32,014 nt of DNA, from positions 1 through 32,014 of the forward strand of contig JAKSDL010000300.1 in the NCBI GenBank assembly GCA_022360105.1, read 5' to 3'. A program made the translations under genes and the position numbers. The stretch comes from Pseudomonadota bacterium (GTDB lineage Bacteria; SAR324; XYD2-FULL-50-16; JAHJRI01). The notes below the pieces were generated by a model. It was not told where the DNA came from, ran no database searches, and worked only from the letters and a program-made list of their open reading frames with translations. Every line of letters starts with the position of its first letter. Positions within the stretch are counted from its first letter, which is position 1. Shown here in pieces: positions 25,394 to 32,014 of the stretch.

Positions 25394-26371
25394 ATGTTTA
25401 CTCTTGGAACTAGAAAATCAATTCTGCTAATTATTGCCCTGACTGTTTTAGGATTGCTTTGGGGTTGCAAAGATACAGAAATGACTGATAGCGCATCTCT
25501 GTTGGAGCAGTGCAGAATTCATCTGGATGAAGGTGAGTGGTCGGATGCCATCGATGTCTGCGAAGAAGCTGGGGGTGATGATGGATATCACTATGCGGCC
25601 CAGGCTTATATGGGACTAGCCGGACTTTCTCTTTTTGAGCTGGTCAAAGCCACATCCGGGTCGTCAGATACCGGAGGAGCTGCCGGTGCAATTTTCAGTT
25701 TTGTACCTGAAACCGCAGAAGATAAAACCAATTATCAAAAAGCCTTGGAATTTTTAATGGGTCCTAATATTGCCGACAAATCTCAGACAGTGTACCTGGA
25801 AGGATTATTAGTCTCCAGTATATTGGTTTTTAAGGAATTGAAGGATGTTTTTAAAATCACGGAAAGTGCCGGAACCTTTTCGACCTGTGACATTGATGTA
25901 ACGGATGATTTGGACCCGGCCAAATGTGGATTTGATTTTGATGTTTCTGCCGATACACCAAATTGGCTCATTTTTTCCGGACTGGGAGCTAGTTTTTACG
26001 AGAATCTCTGTTGTAACTTAGGTGAAGCTTCATGCACAGCAGTTGATTCCACCTATGATGGGGCTACTGCCGGCTATCGATATGATGTCACTGTTGATTC
26101 ATGCACATACGGATCTGACAGTGTTCTTCAGTATAATAAGAACTCGTTTGATAATTTTGTCGTTACATCGGCATTTGAGGATAGTGGAGGAGAAAGCCTA
26201 CTGAAACCACTGGATTTCTATACCATGTTTGATTCCGGTGATCGTTTCGATGTTTCAGGTGATGATCTTTGCCGAGTAGGGTATTTCCCTGATGTAACGA
26301 GTGATGATCAAATTATCAATGATTGTGAAGTGTTAGGTGCTGTGTTCGATCCAAGTTCGGATCTGTTTTAA
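25394..26371 (+). CDS. Cysteine-rich acidic lipoprotein of unknown function
   Basis: A 325-residue predicted lipoprotein: basic N-terminus, hydrophobic stretch (10-22) and lipobox LLWGC with C25; Lys follows the Cys, so no Asp retention signal is present and an outer-membrane location is plausible. Residues about 33-150 look like TPR-type helices (LLEQCRIHLDEGEWSDAIDVC; AAQAYMGLAGLSLFELV). The rest is Asp/Ser-rich and holds most of the ten other cysteines (40, 56, 165, 178, 206, 207, 214, 237, 293, 311), an even number that would allow disulfides outside the cytoplasm. I do not recognise a family for the C-terminal part. The outer-membrane protein gene starts 20 bp after its stop, so the two products probably act together. 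Confidence 0.8.
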   Translation: MFTLGTRKSILLIIALTVLGLLWGCKDTEMTDSASLLEQCRIHLDEGEWSDAIDVCEEAGGDDGYHYAAQAYMGLAGLSLFELVKATSGSSDTGGAAGAIFSFVPETAEDKTNYQKALEFLMGPNIADKSQTVYLEGLLVSSILVFKELKDVFKITESAGTFSTCDIDVTDDLDPAKCGFDFDVSADTPNWLIFSGLGASFYENLCCNLGEASCTAVDSTYDGATAGYRYDVTVDSCTYGSDSVLQYNKNSFDNFVVTSAFEDSGGESLLKPLDFYTMFDSGDRFDVSGDDLCRVGYFPDVTSDDQIINDCEVLGAVFDPSSDLF

Positions 26372-26391
26372 AAGGTTAATGTTGGTTTTAT

Positions 26392-27540
26392 ATGCTGCTT
26401 CAATGCTTCGACATTCGAATCTGTAAGGTAATCTTTTTGGTACTGCTGGGGGTATTCGGAGCAACCGGTTCCAACATGGCTAAAGATTTCTATCGAATCG
26501 GTGAGGATTTTCGTTCGCTGGCTATGGGAGGGACCGGTGTGACCAGCGCCAATAACAGCTATACGCTTTTTTACAATCCTGCCGCTTTGGCAAATGTATT
26601 TACAGGTTGGATCGATTTTCCCATGGTACAGATTGCCTACTCTGATGACGCAGCTGAACTCTATCAAACCATGGCTACCGGTTTAAAGCTGGATACAAAA
26701 GACGAACAGCTGGAATTCATGGAAGATAATATTGGCAAAAACCCCTACATTCGCGCGCATGCCGGAATAAACGGGGTTATCAATATGGACACCAAGGGGT
26801 TTTCCCTGGCCGGCAACTATTTATATGAACTATTAATTGATATTGAAGTGAGGAATAAAAGTGCACCTGAAATTGTTGCTTACGAGAGGCTGGATATTAT
26901 AAAACAGGCTGGTTTTTCTTATCCCATCGGTCTGGGTCAGATTATTTTAGGTCTGGGATTTAGACAGGTTGAACGACAGGAACTGGCATTTACTTATGAC
27001 TTCATTGATGCCACCAATGAAAAGTCTTTTCCGGATTTACAGGAGGATGGACCCAAGGCCACTGCATCAGCCTTTGATGTGGGATTTATGTATCGAACAT
27101 CGACTGCAGCGCATTTAATGTGGGGTGGTGTCTGGCGGAATGAGATTAAATTTGAAACAGAAGGAATTACAGATATCCCACAACAGCTGGACATGGGAAT
27201 TTCCATGCGACAGGATAGCGTTTCCTTTCGCTGGATACTTGCCATGGATGTGAGGGATGTTACCCGGCAACTGGGCTCCGAAGATTCGGAAGCCGGAGAT
27301 AAAAGCTGGAATCGACGCATTCACCTGGGAACAGAACTGGGAATCCTGCCTATTAATAAAACAAGCAGTTTCTTCTCCTTGCGTGCGGGATACAGTTCAG
27401 GATACTTCACTTACGGGGCCGAAATGGCTTTATCTCACGTCTTTATTATTGGGTATACAAGATATATCGAGGAAACCGGAGAATATGCGGGACAGAAACC
27501 CAGCCCAAGGACCGCTGGGTATATTTCGATAGGGTTTTGA
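26392..27540 (+). CDS. Outer-membrane beta-barrel protein, TraF/PorV/UPF0164-like
   Basis: A 382-residue predicted outer-membrane protein. A signal peptide (Lys12, hydrophobic 13-24) precedes RIGEDFRSLAMGGTGVTSANNSYTLFYNPAAL-type sequence, the N-terminal signature of TraF/PorV/FadL-related barrels (split here: AMGGTG about 44-49, YNPAAL about 61-66). Alternating hydrophobic strands run to the end, which closes with the aromatic C-terminus YISIGF expected by the barrel assembly machinery. Its role is not known; relatives act in export or uptake. The start at 26392 lacks a good Shine-Dalgarno sequence (AAAGG is 17 bases upstream), suggesting coupling to the lipoprotein gene. An ATG at 26473 would remove the signal peptide and is unlikely. 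Confidence 0.82.
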   Translation: MLLQCFDIRICKVIFLVLLGVFGATGSNMAKDFYRIGEDFRSLAMGGTGVTSANNSYTLFYNPAALANVFTGWIDFPMVQIAYSDDAAELYQTMATGLKLDTKDEQLEFMEDNIGKNPYIRAHAGINGVINMDTKGFSLAGNYLYELLIDIEVRNKSAPEIVAYERLDIIKQAGFSYPIGLGQIILGLGFRQVERQELAFTYDFIDATNEKSFPDLQEDGPKATASAFDVGFMYRTSTAAHLMWGGVWRNEIKFETEGITDIPQQLDMGISMRQDSVSFRWILAMDVRDVTRQLGSEDSEAGDKSWNRRIHLGTELGILPINKTSSFFSLRAGYSSGYFTYGAEMALSHVFIIGYTRYIEETGEYAGQKPSPRTAGYISIGF

Positions 27541-27545
27541 TTCCA

Positions 27546-27637
27546 ATGTTGTGTCAGGTGAATATTGTCGCTTCGAATCCGCTGAAATCAGGGTACACGT
27601 AACCAAGTACATGTCCCCCGATTTCAGCTCACAACAT
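27546..27637. repeat. Multi-stem structured region between convergent genes
   Basis: ATGTTGTG (27546-27553) pairs with CACAACAT (27630-27637) as an outer stem. Inside it GCTGAAATC (27581-27589) pairs with GATTTCAGC (27620-27628), extended by GGG/CCC and short pairs. The two right arms are nearly contiguous, while 27 bases containing the palindrome TTCGAA intervene on the left. There is no T-run, so it is not an ordinary intrinsic terminator. It could be a bidirectional terminator, a small palindromic element or an RNA. Confidence 0.45.
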
Positions 27638-27726
27638 CCTTACATTGTTGACATAACACTAGAGTTCGTTTTGGGGAATTGTGTTTTTCGTTGGAGCTGG
27701 TGGAGTGATTGTGCCGTTCAGGAGTT

Positions 27727-27748
27727 GATGGGTAACGAGTTACCCATC
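27727..27748 (-). terminator. Perfect hairpin after the aminotransferase gene
   Basis: GATGGGTAAC (27727-27736) and GTTACCCATC (27739-27748) are exact reverse complements, giving a nine-pair stem with a 4-base loop. It starts 10 bases after the aminotransferase stop codon on the minus strand. No T-run follows on either strand, so termination strength is uncertain; it may protect the transcript 3' end. Confidence 0.45.
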
Positions 27749-27758
27749 GTACAAATAA

Positions 27759-28898
27759 TCAGGAGAAATAGTGCTGCAAGCGCTTCACAGCTTCATCAAT
27801 GTTTTCTTTTGAGTTTGCATAGCTGAAACGGATAAATCCTTCTCCTGCCGGACCGAAATCGATTCCGGGAGTCAAAGCCACCCCGGTTTTTTCCAGGATG
27901 TCCATTGCCACATCCAGGGATTTTTTCGATTGATCCGGATATTTCAAGAAAACATAAAACGCCCCCACGGGATTGTATCCCGGATTCAACCCGATGTCCT
28001 CCAAGCGCCTTAAAAGAAATCTACGTCGACTGTCAAACTCTTCCGCCATTTTACGGCAATCCGGCTCTCCTTCTCTAATGGCCACAGTACCAGCGTCTTG
28101 AACAAAGTGAGCAGCCGAGATCATCATGTTTTGATGTACTTTGGCGGCAACCGTGGCCCACTCTTCCTTCAAAATCATGTATCCCAGCCGCCAGCCGGTC
28201 ATCGCGTAATATTTGGAAAGACCGTTCAGAGCGATGGCATTGTCCGTAAAATTAAAAACCGAATAGGGTTCACCTTCATAGATCAAATCGCCGTAAATTT
28301 CGTCAGAAATAATCGGAATACCCAGCTTTGCCAATTCTTCCATGCATTCTTTGGAAAGTACGGTGCCCGTGGGATTCATCGGGGAATTTACCAGAATGGC
28401 ACGTGTTTTTGGAGTGATAGCTTGTTTAACTTCATCAATATCTAATTGAAAACCGTTTTCCAGACGCAGGCTCACCCGAACCGGCTTGGCTCCGCCAATC
28501 ATTGCCAGGTTGTCATAACAGGCATAACAAAGATCAGTCATAATAATTTCGTCGCCCGGGGGAACCAAAAGCCTCATGGCAAGATAGAGCAGAACGGAAC
28601 TGCCGGATGAAGTCAAGATCTGCGAAGGTTTGATATCCACCCCATACATGCTTTTGTACTTATCCACCACTGCGCCTCTGAACTCCTCTATGCCCTGGGT
28701 GTGCGTATAACGGGTTCTGGAATCACGAATAGACTGAATGCCCTTGTCCGCGATTATTTGAGGAGTAGGAAAGTCCGGTTCCCCAAACTCCAGATGAATA
28801 ATATCTCTACCCTGCTTTTCCAATTCCTCAGCTCTTGCAAAGACCTCCATGGCCAAAAAAGAGCTGATATGCCCCAAATGTGATATTGTCGGATTCAT
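27759..28898 (-). CDS. PLP-dependent class I/II aminotransferase
   Basis: A 379-residue fold-type I aminotransferase close to the aspartate/alanine group. Key residues are visible: FGEPDFPTP (38-46) at the substrate site, SSGSS (97-101) for the PLP phosphate, N175 in NSPMNPTG, D199 and Y202 in SDEIYGDL, the Schiff-base lysine K229 in NGLSKYYAMTGWRLGY, and the C-terminal FIRFSYANS, whose Arg should bind the substrate carboxylate. Which amino acid it uses cannot be read from the sequence. It starts only 3 bases after the valS stop on the same strand, with no Shine-Dalgarno sequence, so it is probably translated by coupling from the valS transcript. Confidence 0.93.
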   Translation of the reverse strand: MNPTISHLGHISSFLAMEVFARAEELEKQGRDIIHLEFGEPDFPTPQIIADKGIQSIRDSRTRYTHTQGIEEFRGAVVDKYKSMYGVDIKPSQILTSSGSSVLLYLAMRLLVPPGDEIIMTDLCYACYDNLAMIGGAKPVRVSLRLENGFQLDIDEVKQAITPKTRAILVNSPMNPTGTVLSKECMEELAKLGIPIISDEIYGDLIYEGEPYSVFNFTDNAIALNGLSKYYAMTGWRLGYMILKEEWATVAAKVHQNMMISAAHFVQDAGTVAIREGEPDCRKMAEEFDSRRRFLLRRLEDIGLNPGYNPVGAFYVFLKYPDQSKKSLDVAMDILEKTGVALTPGIDFGPAGEGFIRFSYANSKENIDEAVKRLQHYFS

Positions 28899-28901
28899 GG
28901 A

Positions 28902-31535
28902 TTATTTGATTGCTTTAATGGTTTTTAGATTTTCATCAATTTTTTCGATTTTGACATCGATTTCAGCAAGCTCATCCCTGTTTTTCTGGACCACCGCATC
29001 AGGAGCTTTAGCCAAAAATGATTCGTTGTTCAATTTCTTTTGAATCTGTTCCTGTTTAACGAGCAACTTGGCTTTTTCTTTTTGCAGCCGGTTTGTTTCC
29101 TGATCCACGTCGATAGTCTCAGTGAGATCAACAAAGACTTCAAAATCTTTACCAACGCCACCGGCCAGACCTTCGGATTTTTCTATCGCATCTCGGATGG
29201 CGATATTTTTAATTCCACCCAAAGCAAAGATGATTTCCTTGTAACTATCGATATCCTTTGCCAGTTCTTGATTCTTGGTTACAGCTATAATATCGATCTT
29301 TACATTTGGTTTAATATTATTTTCGCCTCGAATATTTCGAACAAGACCAACCAACTCGATCAACATCTCAGCCTCTGGATCATCACCAAAATCACTTTCT
29401 TCGACCCTGGGAAACTCAGCCAGCATGACCGTACCTTCTGTGGTTGGCAACCCCTGCCAAAGCTCTTCTGTAACAAAAGGCATGATGGGATGTAACAGGC
29501 GCAGACTGGATTCCAAAACGTGATAGAGAACTGATAAGGACGCCTCACAAGCCTCTTCGCCTAGTTTTCCAAACAGTGTTGGTTTAATGATCTCCACATA
29601 CCAGTCACAGAGTTCATGCCAGACAAACGCGTAAACGGCTTTGGCAGCTTCATTGAAACGATAGGACTCCAGATAACGGTGCATGTCGTAAGCCGCGACC
29701 TTAAAGCGATTCAAAATCCAGCTGTCAAAAATGCCTGGAGTGACCTCATCCGGTTTCTTTGGAGTTCCCAATCTTTCAATATGGGAATGGGTAAATCGAG
29801 TGGCATTCCAAATCTTATTGATAAAATTTCTGTTTCCTTCGATAGTCTTTTCAGGCAGCTTGATATCCCTACCCATCACAATCAAACTGGTGAGGGTAAA
29901 TCTCAACGCATCAGCACCGTATTTATCCACAATCACCAGTGGATCGATTACATTTCCTTTGGTTTTGGACATCTTTTCGCCGTTTTCATCCCTAACCAGA
30001 CCATGGAGAAAAACTTCCGGAAACGGCACTTCACCAGTGATCTTAATACCCATCATCACCATTCTGGCCACCCAGAAAAAGAGGATGTCATAAGCAGTTA
30101 TCAGGGTTGAATTAGGATAAAAGAGCTGCAGATCTTGCGTGTTTTCGGGCCAACCCATGGTTGAGAATGGGAAGAGACCGGAGCTGTACCAGGTATCCAA
30201 AACATCCGTTTCTTGACGAACATTTGTGGAGCCACATTTGGTGCATTGGGAAACCTGGTTCTCTTCAGTTACCATAATCTCGCCGCAGTCGTCACAATAC
30301 CAGGCTGGTATGCGATGCCCCCACCATAACTGACGGGAGAGACACCAATCCTGAATATTGCTCATCCATTCATCGAATATTTTACCCTGGTTTTCAGGTA
30401 CAAAACGAATTTTCCCATCTTTCATGGCTTTCAGGGAGGCTTCAGCCATATCTTTCATTTTGCAGAACCACTGGGTGGAAACCCTGGGTTCAAGCACAGT
30501 TTTGCAACGCTGGCATTGACCTAGTGAAAGACCATGGTTTTCCACTTTACGGAAAGCACCGGCTTCTTTTAACAGTTCTACAATGTTCTTTCGCGCCTCA
30601 AATCGATCCTGTCCTTCCAAAGGCTTGAATACATCATTGATCTTGGCGTCTTTGGTAAAGATGTTAACAGAGGGAAGATCATGCCGTTTTCCCATTTGAA
30701 AGTCGTTAGGATCATGGGCTGGAGTGACCTTAACTGCGCCGGTCCCAAATTCCGGATCTACAAATTCGTCAGCGATAACCGGAATCAATCTACCAACCAG
30801 AGGAAGTTTGATAGTCTTGCCAATGGCAGATTTGTAGCGTTCATCATCGGGATTCACAGCAACAGCGGTATCACCCAGCATTGTTTCCGGGCGGGTGGTT
30901 GCCACCATGAGTTCACCACTACCATCTTCAAAAGGATATCCAAGATAGGTTAAGGTACCGTCCTTTTCTACATGATCCACTTCCAGATCTGACAGTGCGG
31001 TTTTGTCGTTAGGGCACCAATTTACAATGTAATTGCCTCTGTAAATCAATCCTTCGTTGTAAAGGTCCACAAAGCTTTTACGAACAGCTCGGGAAAGACC
31101 TTCATCCAAAGTAAACCGCTCCCGTTCCCAATCACAGGAAGCGCCCAGACGTCGCAATTGTTTGAAGATCATATTTCCGGAATGTTCTTTCCACTTCCAG
31201 ATCTCTTCAACAAACTTTTCCTGACCCAGTTCTTCCCGCTCGATGCCCTTTTTCCTCAGTTCTCGCTCAACCACCATCTGGGTGGCGATACCGGCATGAT
31301 CGGTTCCAGGCAACCAAAGGGTTTTAAATCCCTGCATCCTTTTCCAGCGAATCAATACATCCTGTAAGGTATTCACCAGGGCGTGGCCAATATGCAGATA
31401 ACCTGTGACGTTTGGTGGTGGGATCACAATAGTGTAGGTTTCTGCCGCGTCTTTGATATCCGGTGAGAAAAATCGATTGGTTTCCCAGTATTCATACCAC
31501 TTGGTTTCGATGTTTTGAGGATTATAGTTGTCCAT
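28902..31535 (-). CDS. valS: Valyl-tRNA synthetase
   Basis: An 877-residue class I synthetase that charges tRNA-Val with valine. HIGH is at 48-51 in PPPNVTGYLHIGHAL and the KMSKS-type loop, KMSK, at 521-524 (KMSKTKGNVIDP). The editing domain region contains TTRPETMLGDTAVAVNP and GTGAVKVTPAHDPND. A zinc-type Cys set (CDDC...CTKC) lies near 410-430. The C-terminal 65 residues form the coiled-coil arm typical of ValS (ETNRLQKEKAKLLVKQEQIQ). All parts are present. The aminotransferase gene follows in the same operon. No Shine-Dalgarno sequence precedes ATG 31535. A promoter candidate lies at 31641-31670. I saw no T-box features in the short leader. Confidence 0.98.
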   Translation of the reverse strand: MDNYNPQNIETKWYEYWETNRFFSPDIKDAAETYTIVIPPPNVTGYLHIGHALVNTLQDVLIRWKRMQGFKTLWLPGTDHAGIATQMVVERELRKKGIEREELGQEKFVEEIWKWKEHSGNMIFKQLRRLGASCDWERERFTLDEGLSRAVRKSFVDLYNEGLIYRGNYIVNWCPNDKTALSDLEVDHVEKDGTLTYLGYPFEDGSGELMVATTRPETMLGDTAVAVNPDDERYKSAIGKTIKLPLVGRLIPVIADEFVDPEFGTGAVKVTPAHDPNDFQMGKRHDLPSVNIFTKDAKINDVFKPLEGQDRFEARKNIVELLKEAGAFRKVENHGLSLGQCQRCKTVLEPRVSTQWFCKMKDMAEASLKAMKDGKIRFVPENQGKIFDEWMSNIQDWCLSRQLWWGHRIPAWYCDDCGEIMVTEENQVSQCTKCGSTNVRQETDVLDTWYSSGLFPFSTMGWPENTQDLQLFYPNSTLITAYDILFFWVARMVMMGIKITGEVPFPEVFLHGLVRDENGEKMSKTKGNVIDPLVIVDKYGADALRFTLTSLIVMGRDIKLPEKTIEGNRNFINKIWNATRFTHSHIERLGTPKKPDEVTPGIFDSWILNRFKVAAYDMHRYLESYRFNEAAKAVYAFVWHELCDWYVEIIKPTLFGKLGEEACEASLSVLYHVLESSLRLLHPIMPFVTEELWQGLPTTEGTVMLAEFPRVEESDFGDDPEAEMLIELVGLVRNIRGENNIKPNVKIDIIAVTKNQELAKDIDSYKEIIFALGGIKNIAIRDAIEKSEGLAGGVGKDFEVFVDLTETIDVDQETNRLQKEKAKLLVKQEQIQKKLNNESFLAKAPDAVVQKNRDELAEIDVKIEKIDENLKTIKAIK

Positions 31536-31640
31536 GGCGCATTTATTCTGTTGATGATTTAGTGCTGAGTCGGCCGGAAATCAGTAAAATGGAGGGATAT
31601 CCCGGAAAAAGCCTCGGCGAATTTTCAGTCGTAAGCTCTC

Positions 31641-31670
31641 ATTAAATCAGGGAAGGTGTAAAGCAGTCAA
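31641..31670 (-). promoter_or_regulatory. Sigma-70-like promoter of valS
   Basis: On the minus strand TTGACT (31670-31665) is followed after 18 bases by TTTAAT (31646-31641), each five of six consensus matches. Transcription would start near 31634, giving a leader of about 100 bases that includes the palindrome GGGATATCCC (31594-31603). The octamer TTGACTGC (31670-31663) is shared with the HD/MBL promoter. Confidence 0.55.
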
Positions 31671-31744
31671 CTGTTTGCACATGGGAATGGGGATGTTGCT
31701 CAAGAGAAGGCAATGAAGCAATTGGTATTTGTTTTAGGGAGGGT

Positions 31745-31774
31745 AGGGCGGATCCATCGTAGCAGATCCACCCT
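31745..31774 (-). terminator. GC-rich hairpin after the right-edge outer-membrane protein gene
   Basis: On the minus strand AGGGTGGATC (31774-31765) pairs with GATCCGCCCT (31754-31745), ten pairs with one G-U, around a 10-base loop. It starts 26 bases after the stop codon at 31800. No T-run follows (ACCCTCCC), so it is stem-only or Rho-assisted. The G-U pair forms only in minus-strand RNA; the plus strand would have an A-C mismatch, which supports the orientation. Confidence 0.5.
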
Positions 31775-31799
31775 TACTAAATGCTTTAAGAGAGGTTAA

Positions 31800-32014
31800 T
31801 TAAAAGCTATAACCAATTTGAAATCGAACGATAGGAATGGTGTTGTATTTCTCGTCAAATTCCTCTTCTTCAGCGATTTCGTCGATTTGTTGATCTAGTT
31901 GATCTTGAGTCACTGCAATATCAGTCTCACCCTTTAATTCGGGATCACCACCCGTAACTGCCCCTAAAAAGCCTCCGAGCGTCAAACCAAATCGGGCAGT
32001 CCAATTATAACCTA
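31800..32014 (-). CDS. C-terminus of an outer-membrane beta-barrel protein (partial, start outside window)
   Basis: The frame is open from the right edge to TAA at 31802-31800, giving the last 70 residues. A strand-like stretch (YNWTARFGLTLGGFLGAV) is followed by a very acidic loop (QLDQQIDEIAEEEEFDEKYN) and the C-terminus IVRFQIGYSF. Alternating aromatic/hydrophobic residues ending in Phe are the C-terminal signal of barrel proteins. The family cannot be named from the tail. It is followed by a GC-rich hairpin and then, same strand, by the valS promoter. Confidence 0.7.
   Translation of the reverse strand, partial: GYNWTARFGLTLGGFLGAVTGGDPELKGETDIAVTQDQLDQQIDEIAEEEEFDEKYNTIPIVRFQIGYSF

Noticed and set aside
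29616..30110. 164-codon plus-strand frame opposite valS
   Set aside because: It overlaps the KMSKS region of a complete valS gene and the translation is low-complexity in places. It is a shadow frame.
31536..31640. T-box or other riboswitch in the valS leader
   Set aside because: The predicted leader is only about 100 bases, and no T-box consensus, specifier stem or terminator/antiterminator pair was visible, only a 10-bp palindrome.

Overview
The window looks like chromosomal DNA of a Gram-negative bacterium. It carries a lipoprotein and two outer-membrane beta-barrel genes, a sigma-54-type response regulator, the 180-kDa class of NAD-glutamate dehydrogenase, a large 2-hydroxyacyl-CoA dehydratase activase-related protein and consensus-like sigma-70 promoters. 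It is moderately AT-rich. This mix fits Deltaproteobacteria in the broad sense (Desulfobacterota/SAR324-like), probably with anaerobic capacity. That placement is inference: no marker gene here fixes the taxon. No insertion sequence, prophage, integrase or CRISPR array was seen.

Layout. Positions 1-373 hold the possible tail of a plus-strand gene and a hairpin. Positions 374-4143 are a tight minus-strand operon: PhnD-like periplasmic binding protein, membrane histidine kinase, sigma-54 activator. No ABC permease or ATPase lies beside it, so the binding protein is probably a sensor. Positions 4497-7156 run on the plus strand: an SBF-like membrane transporter followed by a cytoplasmic gamma-glutamyltransferase-like Ntn hydrolase. 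Positions 7209-8589 are a minus-strand HD phosphohydrolase plus MBL-fold hydrolase pair behind a good promoter. Two small unknown genes follow (8826-9077 plus, 9150-9548 minus), then the 1606-residue glutamate dehydrogenase (minus) with a convincing hairpin terminator. An initiator tRNA-Met with its own promoter sits at 14709-14785.

Positions 15167-20937 hold an iron-sulfur protein with a predicted winged helix and a 1411-residue multi-module acyl-CoA dehydratase activase-like protein. Each has repeated motifs upstream that look like regulator sites. A Mut7-C RNase-like gene converges on the activase gene with zero spacing. Then come an orphan PAS histidine kinase, a glyoxalase-like VOC protein, an unknown protein, a cysteine-rich acidic lipoprotein paired with a beta-barrel protein, and a minus-strand valS-aminotransferase pair. 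The right edge carries the C-terminus of another outer-membrane protein.

The points most worth a second look are: the A-AAA-AAA heptamer and hairpin where the kinase start is nested in the binding-protein gene; the phased CTTTTACA repeats before the activase gene; the paired CAAATTTG palindromes before the Fe-S gene; the multi-stem structure at 27546-27637; and the recurring TTGACTGC -35 region. I did not find a clearly new multi-gene system. The three-component sensor and the Fe-S/activase block are the best candidates for unexplored biology.
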